The position numbers and the translations under genes were made by a program. Shown here piece after piece: positions 50,101 to 60,415 of a stretch of 64,000 bases of DNA. The number at the start of each line of letters is the position of its first letter. The stretch's first letter is position 1. The notes beneath the pieces were generated by a model. It was given only the letters and a program-made list of their open reading frames with translations. It did no database searches and was not told the DNA's origin. Source of the stretch: Acridotheres tristis (lineage: Eukaryota > Chordata > Aves > Passeriformes > Sturnidae); the NCBI GenBank assembly GCA_037013685.1, contig CM072919.1:29494255-29558254 (forward strand). The letters run 5' to 3'.

Positions 50101-50587
50101 TTTAGCCTACTTGGTTTCTCTAAAAGGGGTTTAGAAATAACTTGTAAGTCAGACACGGGAAACACCATTGATCCTGTGTTTTTCAGTCTTTCAGTGAAGT
50201 TCATTATAATAAGAAGTGGTTGGATGCTTGGAAAGTCAGATTAGGCTAAATCAATGCCTAAATGCAGCTAATAAATGCCATGAATGCAGCTGCCATTTCC
50301 TAGAAGTACCACCTGGCACTGGAAAAATATATCAGGAGAGTGGCAGGCTCTCTGTCACTTCCTGCGTCAGGGAAAAAAATAGATATGTGTGTATATATAT
50401 ATATGTATGTATGTATGTATATGTATATATTTATATAAATTAAAAGGTAAAACCATTGGAGAATAAAAGATCAGGGCTGGAAAGATAAAGGGAAAAAAGT
50501 CTAGTCCAGTCATAATGTAAACATTAAACACTAGGTACATCTATAGTGTGATCTGTAGAGTGTGTGCAAACAGGCAGTTACAGCTTC
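47151..50587. other. Non-coding; no firm feature
   Basis: AT-rich sequence. A GC-richer patch at 47640-48080 may be an eroded repeat. The 126-codon frame at 48882-49262 (+) and the 99-codon frame at 49535-49834 (+) are not recognised and lack context. A TATG microsatellite lies at 50383. Confidence 0.4.
50383..50438. repeat. (TATG/TATA)n microsatellite
   Basis: GTGTATATATATATATGTATGTATGTATG-type run of about 56 bases. Confidence 0.85.
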
Positions 50588-50745
50588 CTAGGGAGGTGGT
50601 CAGTGCCTCAAACCTGTCAGTGTTTAAGAGGCATTTGGATAGCACCTTTAATGCCATGCTTTAATTTTTGGTCAGCTGTGAATTAATCAAGCACTTGGAG
50701 CCCATTGTCACTATAGGTCCCCTCCAACTGAGCTATTCTATCCTT
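50588..50745 (+). mobile_element. CR1 LINE 3' fragment
   Basis: CCTAGGGAGGTGGTCAGTGC, AAACCTGTCAGTGTTTAAGA, GGCATTTGGATAGCACCTTT and AGGTCCCCTCCAACTGAGCT, then ATTCTATCC, are CR1 landmarks in sense orientation. Confidence 0.85.
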
Positions 50746-52742
50746 GTCTATTTTAAAGCCTCATGCAATGATACTAATACTGGACTTCCAGTATATGTCA
50801 TGTTCTTTGCCAAGTTTTATTTCATAGATAAACTATTCTTCTGCCACGGTAGATTGCTTAGCACAGTCTTTTATCATATATATAAATTTTCTTGAAATAA
50901 CCATCTTTTTTTTAGATGAACAATCCCCGAATACTTCATGAGTATGGGCCTTTGTAAAAATTCTGATGCCTTTTTCAGACCACAGCATGATGAAAGAATT
51001 TTGGAGCTGGAAAGTTGTTGAGTTTTTTGTCATGCACAAACCCTAAAATGCCATGACTAGGCAGCCTCACAGTTCCACAGGAATAAAACAGCCTTCAAAT
51101 GTCTGCATACCTGCTGTGCTCACAAAAGTCAACACTGTTCACCTAATTTCTCCAGGAGAAACTCCCAATTTCTTTATACATACATGCACAATGAAAGCTT
51201 TGACAGTTTGATTGAACATACACTGCTAGTGTGGCCAAAGGAAGAAAACAATTCCACATTCAATTGAACTTTAACATTCTGATTTCCATAGTACTACTCC
51301 TGAACACGTAGTGTTCTGTTTAATAGACTAAATTTTTTGTTTTGGCTCTTCTCTAGAGTCTCTCTTCTCTATTTGACTGCTTTTTTTTCCTTTTTTATGT
51401 ATAAGAAGATAATGCCTTTGAGGACTTCCTTTCTCTCTGCTATATCTGGATGAAATGGGCCAGCATTTTCGTTATGAAGATAGCAGAAGGACTTTTGTAC
51501 CCACACAGATAATGTAGTCACGATATTTGTTCCCTTAGGAAGATAGGCTATTCCCAGGAACTTACTTATAATAACATTTCCACTGCAATATGGTATAATA
51601 ATACTGAGAGCCAAAGAAAAACAGAGACATTCTAATGGGAATGACTTTTTGCATCAAGAAATTGCTTGACAGACATTATTCAACTTTACAGCAATTGTTA
51701 TTAAAATAAAAGATGTCTGGAAAAAGGTGCAATTTTACACACAAATAGGAGTAGAATTCTATTAAGCATAAAAACAGTCTTTAAAGTCCACTGAGTTGTA
51801 CAATATATTTATCATACAAAAGTGTACTTCTATGTATGGTATTATTTTCAAAATATGTTTTGGAATACCACATTTTTTGCTAATGTAGATCTAAATAAAA
51901 ATGCTCTCCATAATTATGAGATATAAGTACATCAGATTTATGTTAAATTTATAATTCTGAATATTATCCAATAAATGTTCATACTCTGAAACCCAATTCC
52001 AATCTCAAGTGTTTGGTGATGTTTAAAATACATACTATAATAAAAAAAAAGTGTTCTTCAAGGGAGGAAAGATTGACGTCTGCAAGGCTAAACTTAATGA
52101 AGGATCCTGTCCTTATCTTTCCTCAGGTATTTTTTATTCTGTCCTGTTGAATCTTCCTCATATTAAATGCTCTGAGAGCAACAGAAAATCTGGATTTGGC
52201 AGATAATTGTCTCAATTTTTATTAGTCACTAAACAAGAAGACCAAGCTTTTACTGAAAGTGAGACACAGGAGTGATGTGATGTCTGAATAACTGTACAGA
52301 AATACTGTCAAGGCACCAGGCATAATGCAAGAGAGCTCTTTGTGTCTTACTGTGTATGCAATGAAGTGCCAGTTTATTTGTTTGAAGAGAAATAGAAAAC
52401 AATGAAAATTGTCGCTCAGTGAAATACATAGGTTGCTTATGCAGTCTTAATTGTTGTTGCATATTCTCATAGAAAGCTACTGAATTAATGCCACAGTGTG
52501 CTTTTATGTGTGTGTTTAAGTACTATAACTAAGAATGTAAAGAGGGTGAATGTTTATGTATGGATCAGATAATTATATGGAAGACTACAAATTTCTCCAT
52601 GTCCTTTCATTCACTATATGTGATTTCTCAGTAAATTGAAGATTTTCTGAATGTGAATTGTTGATAAATACTAGTCCTGCTTATGTCAAAATTCTCAAAA
52701 ACTACTGTTAAAAACAGCTACAGGTAGAAAAGAATGCTGGGA
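50746..52742. other. Non-coding; no feature seen
   Basis: AT-rich intergenic sequence. The open frames at 50833-51039 and 51369-51614 (minus) are chance-like. Confidence 0.4.
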
Positions 52743-53054
52743 TGTCGCTGTAAGGCTAGGGAGCAGCGAATTAACACAGCAACACAGACTCATTCACAAC
52801 GGCAGAATAAACGATTTATTGCAGAAATAGACACATTTTTATAGACTGGTTCACAGAACCGAAGGATAGAATAAGCTCATTGGTCCAAGGAAGGCAAAAC
52901 CTCTTGTAAGCATGCTTCTACAAAAACATCACGTTTCTCGCGCACACAATACCAGGTGCTAAACTTTGTTATTAATTCTTTCCCTTCTGTTTTCCTTTGA
53001 GTACCTTGGGAAAATCAGACTGCTGTTTCTCCCTGACTCTCACCAGCATCCACA
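52743..53054 (-). mobile_element. Solo LTR with perfect 6-bp target-site duplication (antisense)
   Basis: On the minus strand it starts TGTGGATGCTGG and ends CTTACAGCGACA (312 bp). CTGGGA flanks it on both sides (52737-52742 and 53055-53060). A TATA box (CTATAAAAATG, 52836-52844) and AATAAA (52815-52820) are correctly spaced. No genes remain, so it is the product of LTR-LTR recombination. The 6-bp duplication suggests class II-like integration. Confidence 0.93.
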
Positions 53055-54387
53055 CTGGGACACTTGTGATTTTTATTAAATATGTAATTTTAATATAATA
53101 ATATTTATCACACCTGTTGAATTTGAAGCATGCTTACAAACAAAGGCATTTTCTGCCTTACTAATGTTACTAATCCCACTGGTGAACAGCAGCTCTGCAG
53201 CTCTATTAGATACGTGCAACAAAGAGAAGACATCATAAAAAGAGATTTAGCAAATCTATTACTGTTTCCTGCTGAAGACAAATACAAAATGAAGTTTTAA
53301 AGAGGACATATGATAAGGATCTGAATACTAAAAAAGGCTGCTTATGCAGCACCTTTTTCCCTAGGGGTCCAGTTTAAAGCAGGCCAAGCTGAGGACAACA
53401 AAATGCAAAAAAAGTGCTCAAACCTTGAGAAAACATGAAAAGCCATTGAATGTATGCATAGCTATAAAGCAGACAAAGCAGCTGCTTTACAAAATCAATT
53501 AGGAAAAAGATCTGGAAAATTATAAGAAATTAAACCACATTTTGTTCATCATGAAAAATTCAGTAAAAGGAATACAACTTAGTAAAATAAAGATAATTCA
53601 GAAAAAAATATTATTTATCTTTGCCAAACTGGTTGCAGCAATTTACAAAAATCTGTCCCTTTGTCTTAGACTATAAGCTTGCTGCAGACATTGTCACTAA
53701 GTCTTGTCATCACTTTTGACATCACAAGTATCTGCTTGTGAAAATGACAGAGCTGGTGTTCAAAGTATTGTAATGCATAAAGAGCTTACAATCTGCATAT
53801 CACTTATGCAGTCAGCAATGTTCATTTCAGAGAAAAAAATTACCTAGCAAGGTGAGGCTGTACAGGCTACACACATGAATCAGAAAGAAAACTAAAGCTG
53901 ATAAAAGTGTCCGAAGGACAAATATTTCTATCTTATCTCCTTGCTTTGATAATGTTTCAGATTTATAAAAATATAAAAGTGAAATACAAAAATACACTGA
54001 CACAAATATAAACCCCGAAACTCTTGTGAAGTAAAAGTATACAACTAAAAATGTGAGTATTTCTTGTTGAATTTTCATCCCAAAACACTTGATCATATGT
54101 TAGGGATTTTGGATCTAAACCTACAAGCTGTACTGCAGATTCTTTATTTGTTACTGGTGTACCAGAAGCACAAAAATCTGTCTGCAAACCTAGGTACAAC
54201 TGAGCTTCTAGGTAGACTGAGCTTCTACACAGACATGTACATATTTTTTCATGCAAAATATTAAATTTTTGCATGATATGTTCAAAGACTTGCTAGTTGG
54301 AACTCTTCATCTAGAACAGTCAGGTAAACATTTCTACTCTTGTCTGGGAGTACCCACTTAATTGTTTATTACATGTACTACAGATTC
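53055..54387. other. Non-coding; no firm feature
   Basis: AT-rich sequence with a possible short hairpin near 53331-53360 (AAAAAGG...CCTTTTT arms, imperfect). No gene. Confidence 0.4.
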
Positions 54388-54540
54388 CCTAGGGAAGTGG
54401 TCACATCAGCAAACCTGACAGAGTTCAAGAAGTATTTAGACAATGCTCTCAGGCCCATGCTATGATTCTCCAGTGCAGGCCCAGAAGCTGGATTTGATGA
54501 TTGTGATGAGATCCTTCAAAGTTAGTATATTCTATGCGTG
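54388..54540 (+). mobile_element. CR1 LINE 3' fragment, diverged
   Basis: CCCTAGGGAAGTGGTCACAT, CAAACCTGACAGAGTTCAAG and AAGTATTTAGACAATGCTCT are CR1 landmarks in sense orientation; the terminal repeats are degraded. Confidence 0.75.
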
Positions 54541-55330
54541 TATGATACTAGGATTCTATACAATGTGATGAGCCTCGGTGTATAAGAGGGAAATAAAACA
54601 CAGGTGAGCAGAAATAATATCACATCTCTTCATAAACTGAGTCATCCCTTCTATAAGTTCACGAAAAGTTCCAATAGATCTTCAGGTTTTTGACCTATTC
54701 CAAAATGAGTTTACAGCACAGATTTTCTCCTCTTGGTTGAAAAGCTAACATCCAGAATAGCTAATCTACAAAACTTGGCAGTTTTGCAGAAACATTTTTG
54801 CAGAAATGTATGCTATTTAAATTTTAAGCATCTGAAGGCTGAAAGAAAGATTGTACTTACAATTTAGGCAATCAGCCACCCTTTCAGACTGATTAATGTT
54901 TACCCTTTCTCAATAAAACCCTAATGATTTTTAAACTCTGAAATTATATATATTTCTTAGCTTCCTATTCCATTTATTCCATTCTTCACAACACCAGTAT
55001 ATAAACTTGCTGCTTTTGAGGGTTTTTTGGCTGGCTTTAATTTTCTTTTTTTTTCTCTATCATGAGTATGTTAGCCTCATCCTCAAGAGGAAAAAACCAC
55101 TTATTAGAGCACATTCCAGGACATTACAAAGTTAACTCTGCATTCACATCTACAACCTTCAAGATTTTACAATAGACAGCAAAATCTGTGTCTATTATGT
55201 TGGACATTTCTTCTGGTATGTTTCTCAATAGGTTGAGTCTTGGCATCTTCATATCTGCTGCCTGACTAACAACAGAAATAAGATTCAGTGTCAGTTTTCA
55301 TCTGTTATTGAGGAAGTACTCTACACCATG
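54541..55330. other. Non-coding; no feature seen
   Basis: AT-rich, no recognisable gene or repeat. Confidence 0.4.
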
Positions 55331-56240
55331 GAATAGATTCATTAGGATTGGAAGAGATCTTTAAGAATCTTAAGTCCAACTGTCAAGCCAGCATCACCGC
55401 TATGTTCACTATTAAACCATATCCTGAAGTGGCATAGCCACACATATTTTGAACATTTCCAGGAATGGTCAATCCATCACTTCCCTGGGGAGCTTGTTTC
55501 AATACTTGACAACCCATTCTGTAAAAAACTTTTTCCTTAGATGTGATCTAAACCTTCCTGGCACAGCTTGAGACCATTTCCTCTTACCATGTCACTTGTT
55601 GCCTGGGAGAAGAGGCTGATCCCCAACTGGCTACAATCTCGTTTCTTCTTGTTGTACAGGGTGATAACGTCCTCCTGATCCTCCTTTTCTTTAGGATAAA
55701 CAATCCAAATTCCCTCAGTTCCTCCTCATCAGACACTTCCTTGTGCTCCAGATGCTCCAGGTCCTTGTCCAACTCCGTTTCCCTTCTCTGGACTCGCTTC
55801 AGCACCTCAGTGTCCTGAATTGAGGGGCCCAGAACTGAACCCAGCACTCAAGGTGTGACCTCACCAGTCCTGATTACAGGGAGACAGTCACTGCCCTGGT
55901 CCTGCTGGCCACACTATTGCTAATCCAGGCCAGGATGCCACTGGCTTTCTTGGCCACCTGAGCACGACTGGCTCATGTTCAACTACTGCTCACCAGCACA
56001 CTCAGGCCCTTTTCCCCAGGCAGCCTTCCAGCCACTGTGGAAGCTTGTAGAACTGCCAGGAATTGTTGTGATCCAAGGGCAGGACCCAGCACTTGGCCTT
56101 GCTGAACCTCATCCAGTTAGCCTGAAGCCATGAATCCAGCCTATCCAGATCCCTCTGCAGAGCCTTCCTGCCCTTCAGCAGATGAACACTCCCTCTCAGC
56201 TTGGTGTTGTCTGTGAGCTTGCTGAGGCTGCACTCTTGAA
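55331..56240 (-). mobile_element. CR1 LINE 3' end, long antisense copy
   Basis: This is the longest CR1 here (about 0.9 kb). Minus-orientation landmarks on + include GGATTGGAAGAGATCTTTAA, GTCCAACTGTCAAGCC, TGGTCAATCCATCACTTCCC, TTCCTCCTCATCAGACACTT, CCTCAGTGTCCTGAATTGAG, AACCCAGCACTCAAGGTGTG and TGGTGTTGTCTGTGAGCTTG. The remaining open frames (87 and 81 codons) show it is non-coding 3' UTR sequence, moderately diverged. Confidence 0.93.
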
Positions 56241-58439
56241 ATGACAAGAGAAATAAAGGAAGACACTCATAAGGACACTGCCAGTTTGAAGAATCAGCAC
56301 CGTGAACCAGTAAAATTAATCTGACACTTTTAACGTGTTTAATTAGTAGCTCACAGACCTATGTCATACAGTGTATGACCAGCCTTTCTCAGCCTTGTTA
56401 TTCATATTGAATTTTCTCGTACCAAACAATATTTGGTAGCAGTAATCGCTTTCAGGGATACTCAAAGAGCAAGAAGAATACTAGGAAGCCTCAGCAGGAA
56501 AATCTGTACTTGACAAAGATGAGCAGGAGATATCAAACCGTACAAGGACTTTTGGAAGGTTGGAACCTATAAATATAATTGGCTCTTTGTGACACAGAAG
56601 GGAGGAAATTAATGTATTTTTTCCCAGCCCCTAATTTGCATACTATTTTGCCTACCTCTTTGAACCAGCCACAGCACAGACTTTCCTAAGATTCCACAAT
56701 AAGTTTTTCATGTGATTACTGGTTTATGCCTGTGCCAGACATAGCAGAAGACTTTTTTCATATCGTTGAGTAAGCAATACACAGGCACAATCAGAGTGCC
56801 AAATATTTTCAAGAATAATGCGATTATCTTTGTCTAAGAAGGGTGAAGGGTTGTATTTATAAAGAAAAGGGCTGTACCCTTTGAGGGAAGAAGGGACGGA
56901 GAGAAAGAGAATGGATGAAAATATATGAGTTAAGCAGGACCTGCTAAAACGCCAGGAAATGTCACTTAATATGGAAGTTCAAGTGTTATATTGTAAAGTT
57001 ATCTGGTGCAAATTAATTTGCAAAATCAATTATAGGGACACAGAAGAGGGGACGAAACCATAACTCTGAGAAAGAGTATGCCCTTTCTGCATGTAAACAC
57101 ACATACACACAGAGGAAGAAATCCCAGCCCCTGTATTTTCCATTCCTGGGGAATTTTCAGCATCTGTACCCTCCTTCATTTTTCAATTACTAACCCAATG
57201 ACCACACCTGAAATGGTTGTGTGACCAGCACTCAGGGAGGGAAAGGAGGAAGCTGAGACTTTGGCTGTGTTTTACCCTGGTCAGACTGTGTATTTCTATA
57301 ATGATTTTGTGATCTCATCTCCCGTCATAGACAGATGCAGCAGAGAAAAAGAGAAGTGAAAAACAAAACAAGAAAATTCCAGACATCTCTGCTGCCAACT
57401 ACATATTCTGGTTGCTTATTCAGCTCTGTTTTAATATTTTATGTTTAATGTTTCACTTTTCATCTGGGAGTCTTTTAAAACTCCACCAAAGCTATAAATA
57501 GTCTACAGCTAGGTTTTGAAAAAAACCCAGCTGTTAGGGCTTAATTAAAACCCATCTGCTATTTAAGTGCCTAAACAGAAATGAAGGTTTTGTGAAAGTA
57601 TAGTTACAGCCCTGATGAGTCAAACAATGTTTAGGTTTATTGGAACTACAGGATCAAGCTTCTGCAATCAAAATGTTAGCCTGCAGTAATTGAATGTCAT
57701 GAAAATTTCTTCTAGGCTTGTGCTTCACAAAAAAGAAACAGACTTCTGGAGTTGGGGGGAAATAAAAATGTTCACCAGTTTATACAAGGGCATTTTTAGT
57801 CTTCAGAAATTTCCAGTACTACAAGAATTTTTTTTTCAAATTAGGACAAAACTGAAAAAGATAGACATTTTCCAGATGCCAATATACTCTAAAATTATCT
57901 TCCAAAATTCATTGAAATGAAACATTTTATTACTTCGAAGAACATTTGAATATTTGACTCAGTATTTCAAATTAAATATTTTAGATGTAATTGAAAGCTA
58001 AAATGGAAAGAAAAATACCTATTTGGCACTGGAAATTTTTCTCCTTGCCAGGAATTTTTTTAAAAAGTAGGATTTTCTTGCTTGGAAGAAAACACGTAAA
58101 AATGGGAAACAGTTCTGCTGAAACAAATATTTTTCTATGTTTTATTTTAACTTTGACATGTAATATTTTTGGTTAGCAACATTTCAAAACTACTATTTTT
58201 AGTCTATATTATGGGTACTGATTTCTGATTCTTGAATTCTCCACAGTCATCCCTGTATTGAAATGTTTTGACAAGTGTTTCCAGTGAGGGAATATTTATT
58301 TTCTATCAAATTAGGGTGATTTTTTTCCTTCACATAAAACTTAGATATACACAAAATCCATTTGTTTTAAATATAATCATACTGTTCTAGCCCATAAACA
58401 TTCCTGAACTATGCCTTAAAATTGTCATGAGACCATAAA
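56241..58439. other. Non-coding, possibly containing conserved sequence
   Basis: AT-rich unique sequence. The section around 57500-57720 lacks repeats and looks low-mutation in composition, but conservation cannot be judged without comparison. No gene. Confidence 0.35.
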
Positions 58440-58600
58440 CTGGGAAGAACACTCCCTGGAAGTGTTCAGTTCCAGGTTGGATTTGGCTTGGAGCAACCTG
58501 GTCTAGTGGAAGATGTTCTTGCTCTTGGCAAGGAGTTGGAACTAGGTGATCTTTAAGGTTCCTTTTAACCCAGGCCATTCTGTGATTCTGATTCTGTTTT
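58440..58600 (+). mobile_element. CR1 LINE 3' fragment
   Basis: GGAAGTGTTCAGTTCCAGGT, TGGATTTGGCTTGGAGCAAC, CTGGTCTAGTGGAAG, TAGGTGATCTTTAAGGTTCC and ATTCTGTGATTCTGATTCTG are canonical CR1 tail landmarks. Confidence 0.9.
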
Positions 58601-60242
58601 AATACATCAGTCAATAAAAATAGCATTATCTCTTAGAGAAAATTGATTTCAGCTGTTTTCAACTGAGAACAGTAAGATGATTTTGCAACTAAATTGTATT
58701 TTATCTAAATGTAATGGAAATGATTGTTCTCCTCATCCTTCCTATCTGAAATATATGATGATTTGTTCCTGGTACCCAGTTAGTTTCTGTTATATAGTCT
58801 GGTGTAAATTTGGAAAACTCATTCTCTTAGTCTAATAGTTACTGCATCCTACTTGATTTCCTTCTTGACAGCTCAAAGAAGTCCCTTTCTTTCACTTGAA
58901 TATTTATTTCCTGCTGCTTTCAGCAAAAGTAAACATCTCAATTGGTTTTGGATGCTGATGTCAAGATGTACCTGCCAGAAACCTCATTTATTAACAAACC
59001 TGAAATCAGAGTTTACACTTGGCTTCAGAACTGAGTCTGCAAACTAAAAAAAGGAGCTACTGAGAGCCCTTCATTTGGATGTGGGGCTCTTCAGAGGGTT
59101 TGGTGCTCCTGATTCTTCCCTCCATATGCTGGTGAACTCATAGAAATAGAGAGCCTTAGGCTTGAGCATCGTGCTGCCATCTCGTGGCCAAGGAAATTAT
59201 TAAGGGTGGTTTCTAAAAATTTTACATTACCACACATCAGAATAACTGGAAATGATGGGGGGGGGGGGATAGAGAAGTGTTCATTAATTAATATATTATT
59301 ATTACTATTTATCTATTATTCCTAGAGAACTAAATCATGTTTAGTTAAAGGAAAAGAAGAAAAAGACTCAGCCAAGGAAATCTTGGCTACCAAATAACAA
59401 ATATAAATTGTTAAACACTGGGGTCAGACCAAATATCAGTAAACATGCATTGTAACTAAATTTGATTTATCTGCCAAGTGGACCTCTGTATCACATCCCT
59501 TTGTTGGGATTCATCTTCCTTTCAGAAGGATTAAGTCACCAATGATGTTAATTCCTGGCTATCCATTACTTCCTGCTGTTGCTGTGGCCTCAAAGACATG
59601 CAGACTTAAAACTGAGTTTAGTTGTACCTTCTGAAGTTGAGGTATCCAAAATGTTTTCAGGACTTCTGACAGCAGGAAGTCAAATGCTACCTCTGGCTTT
59701 GCTGGAAGGACTTTTCACTTGCAGCCACTCTGATTTGGCCATGTCTGTGTCCACATTCAACCCAGTATGACCAGCCAGTATCACACTCAGACATGTAAAT
59801 AGGAATCTGAACAATTGATTTCTTCTCATCTTTGCTCCACACATTGGTAGTTACGCCTAGGACTGATATGCTGAAGCTATTTCCTCTTCACCTACCTGGT
59901 CCCCTAATTTGTCTTCTAACACAGACCAAGGGTAGCCCAGTTTGTAGGCTCGGCTGTGACCTCTGGAATCCATCTTGTTAATTAGCTTTTCAGGCATTGA
60001 TGGTAAATTTATTTGTCATTCAGAATAAAAATAAACCTTTCTTATTCTCATATTTTGTTATTTATCTATGTATAAGTACACTGGTTAGACATTTAATGGA
60101 ATCAGCTTTCCAGAATCTGCAACCCAACCACCTGATTTGTGTTACATGGTATGATGGGACATACTTTTCACTAGTTCAGAAAAGACACTTTACTTAAAAC
60201 TGACCCTTAAACAATGCTATGTTCTTTTATTTCTCCCTTATT
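58601..60242. other. Non-coding; includes CTCF-like motif
   Basis: AT-rich unique sequence with a GCTGCCATCTCGTGGCCA motif at 59173-59190, a 10-base G run near 59260 and a long AT-rich stretch. No gene. The frame at 59579-59770 is not recognised. Confidence 0.4.
59173..59190 (-). promoter_or_regulatory. Candidate CTCF-binding motif
   Basis: On the minus strand it reads TGGCCACGAGATGGCAGC. Against the vertebrate core CCASYAGRKGGCRS it differs only at one position (G for Y), 13 of 14 matching. CTCF marks chromatin loop anchors and insulators. It lies in unique sequence, not in a repeat. A single motif match is weak evidence for occupancy. Confidence 0.4.
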
Positions 60243-60415
60243 AGGGAAAAAAAAGAAAAGAAAAAGGAAAAGGAAAAGGAAAAGGAAAAGGAAAAGGAAA
60301 AGGAAAAGGAAAAGGAAAAGGAAAAGGAAAAGGTAAAGGAAAAGGAAAAGGAAAAGGAAAAGGAAAAGGAAAAGGAAAAGGAAAAGGAAAAGGAAAAGGA
60401 AAAGGAAAAGGAAAG
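60243..60415 (+). repeat. Homopurine (AAAAGG)n hexanucleotide array
   Basis: About 25 perfect AAAAGG/GGAAAA units fill 60262-60414, preceded by A/G-rich lead-in sequence from 60243. The + strand is pure purine over 173 bases except one T at 60334. It could form H-DNA (triplex) and is expected to be highly length-variable. The Lys-Glu and Leu-Phe frames read from it on the two strands are artefacts of the period-6 repeat. Confidence 0.97.

Noticed and set aside
55584..56247. 87- and 81-codon minus-strand frames
   Set aside because: Entirely inside the CR1 3' UTR-type sequence; no ORF2 motif.
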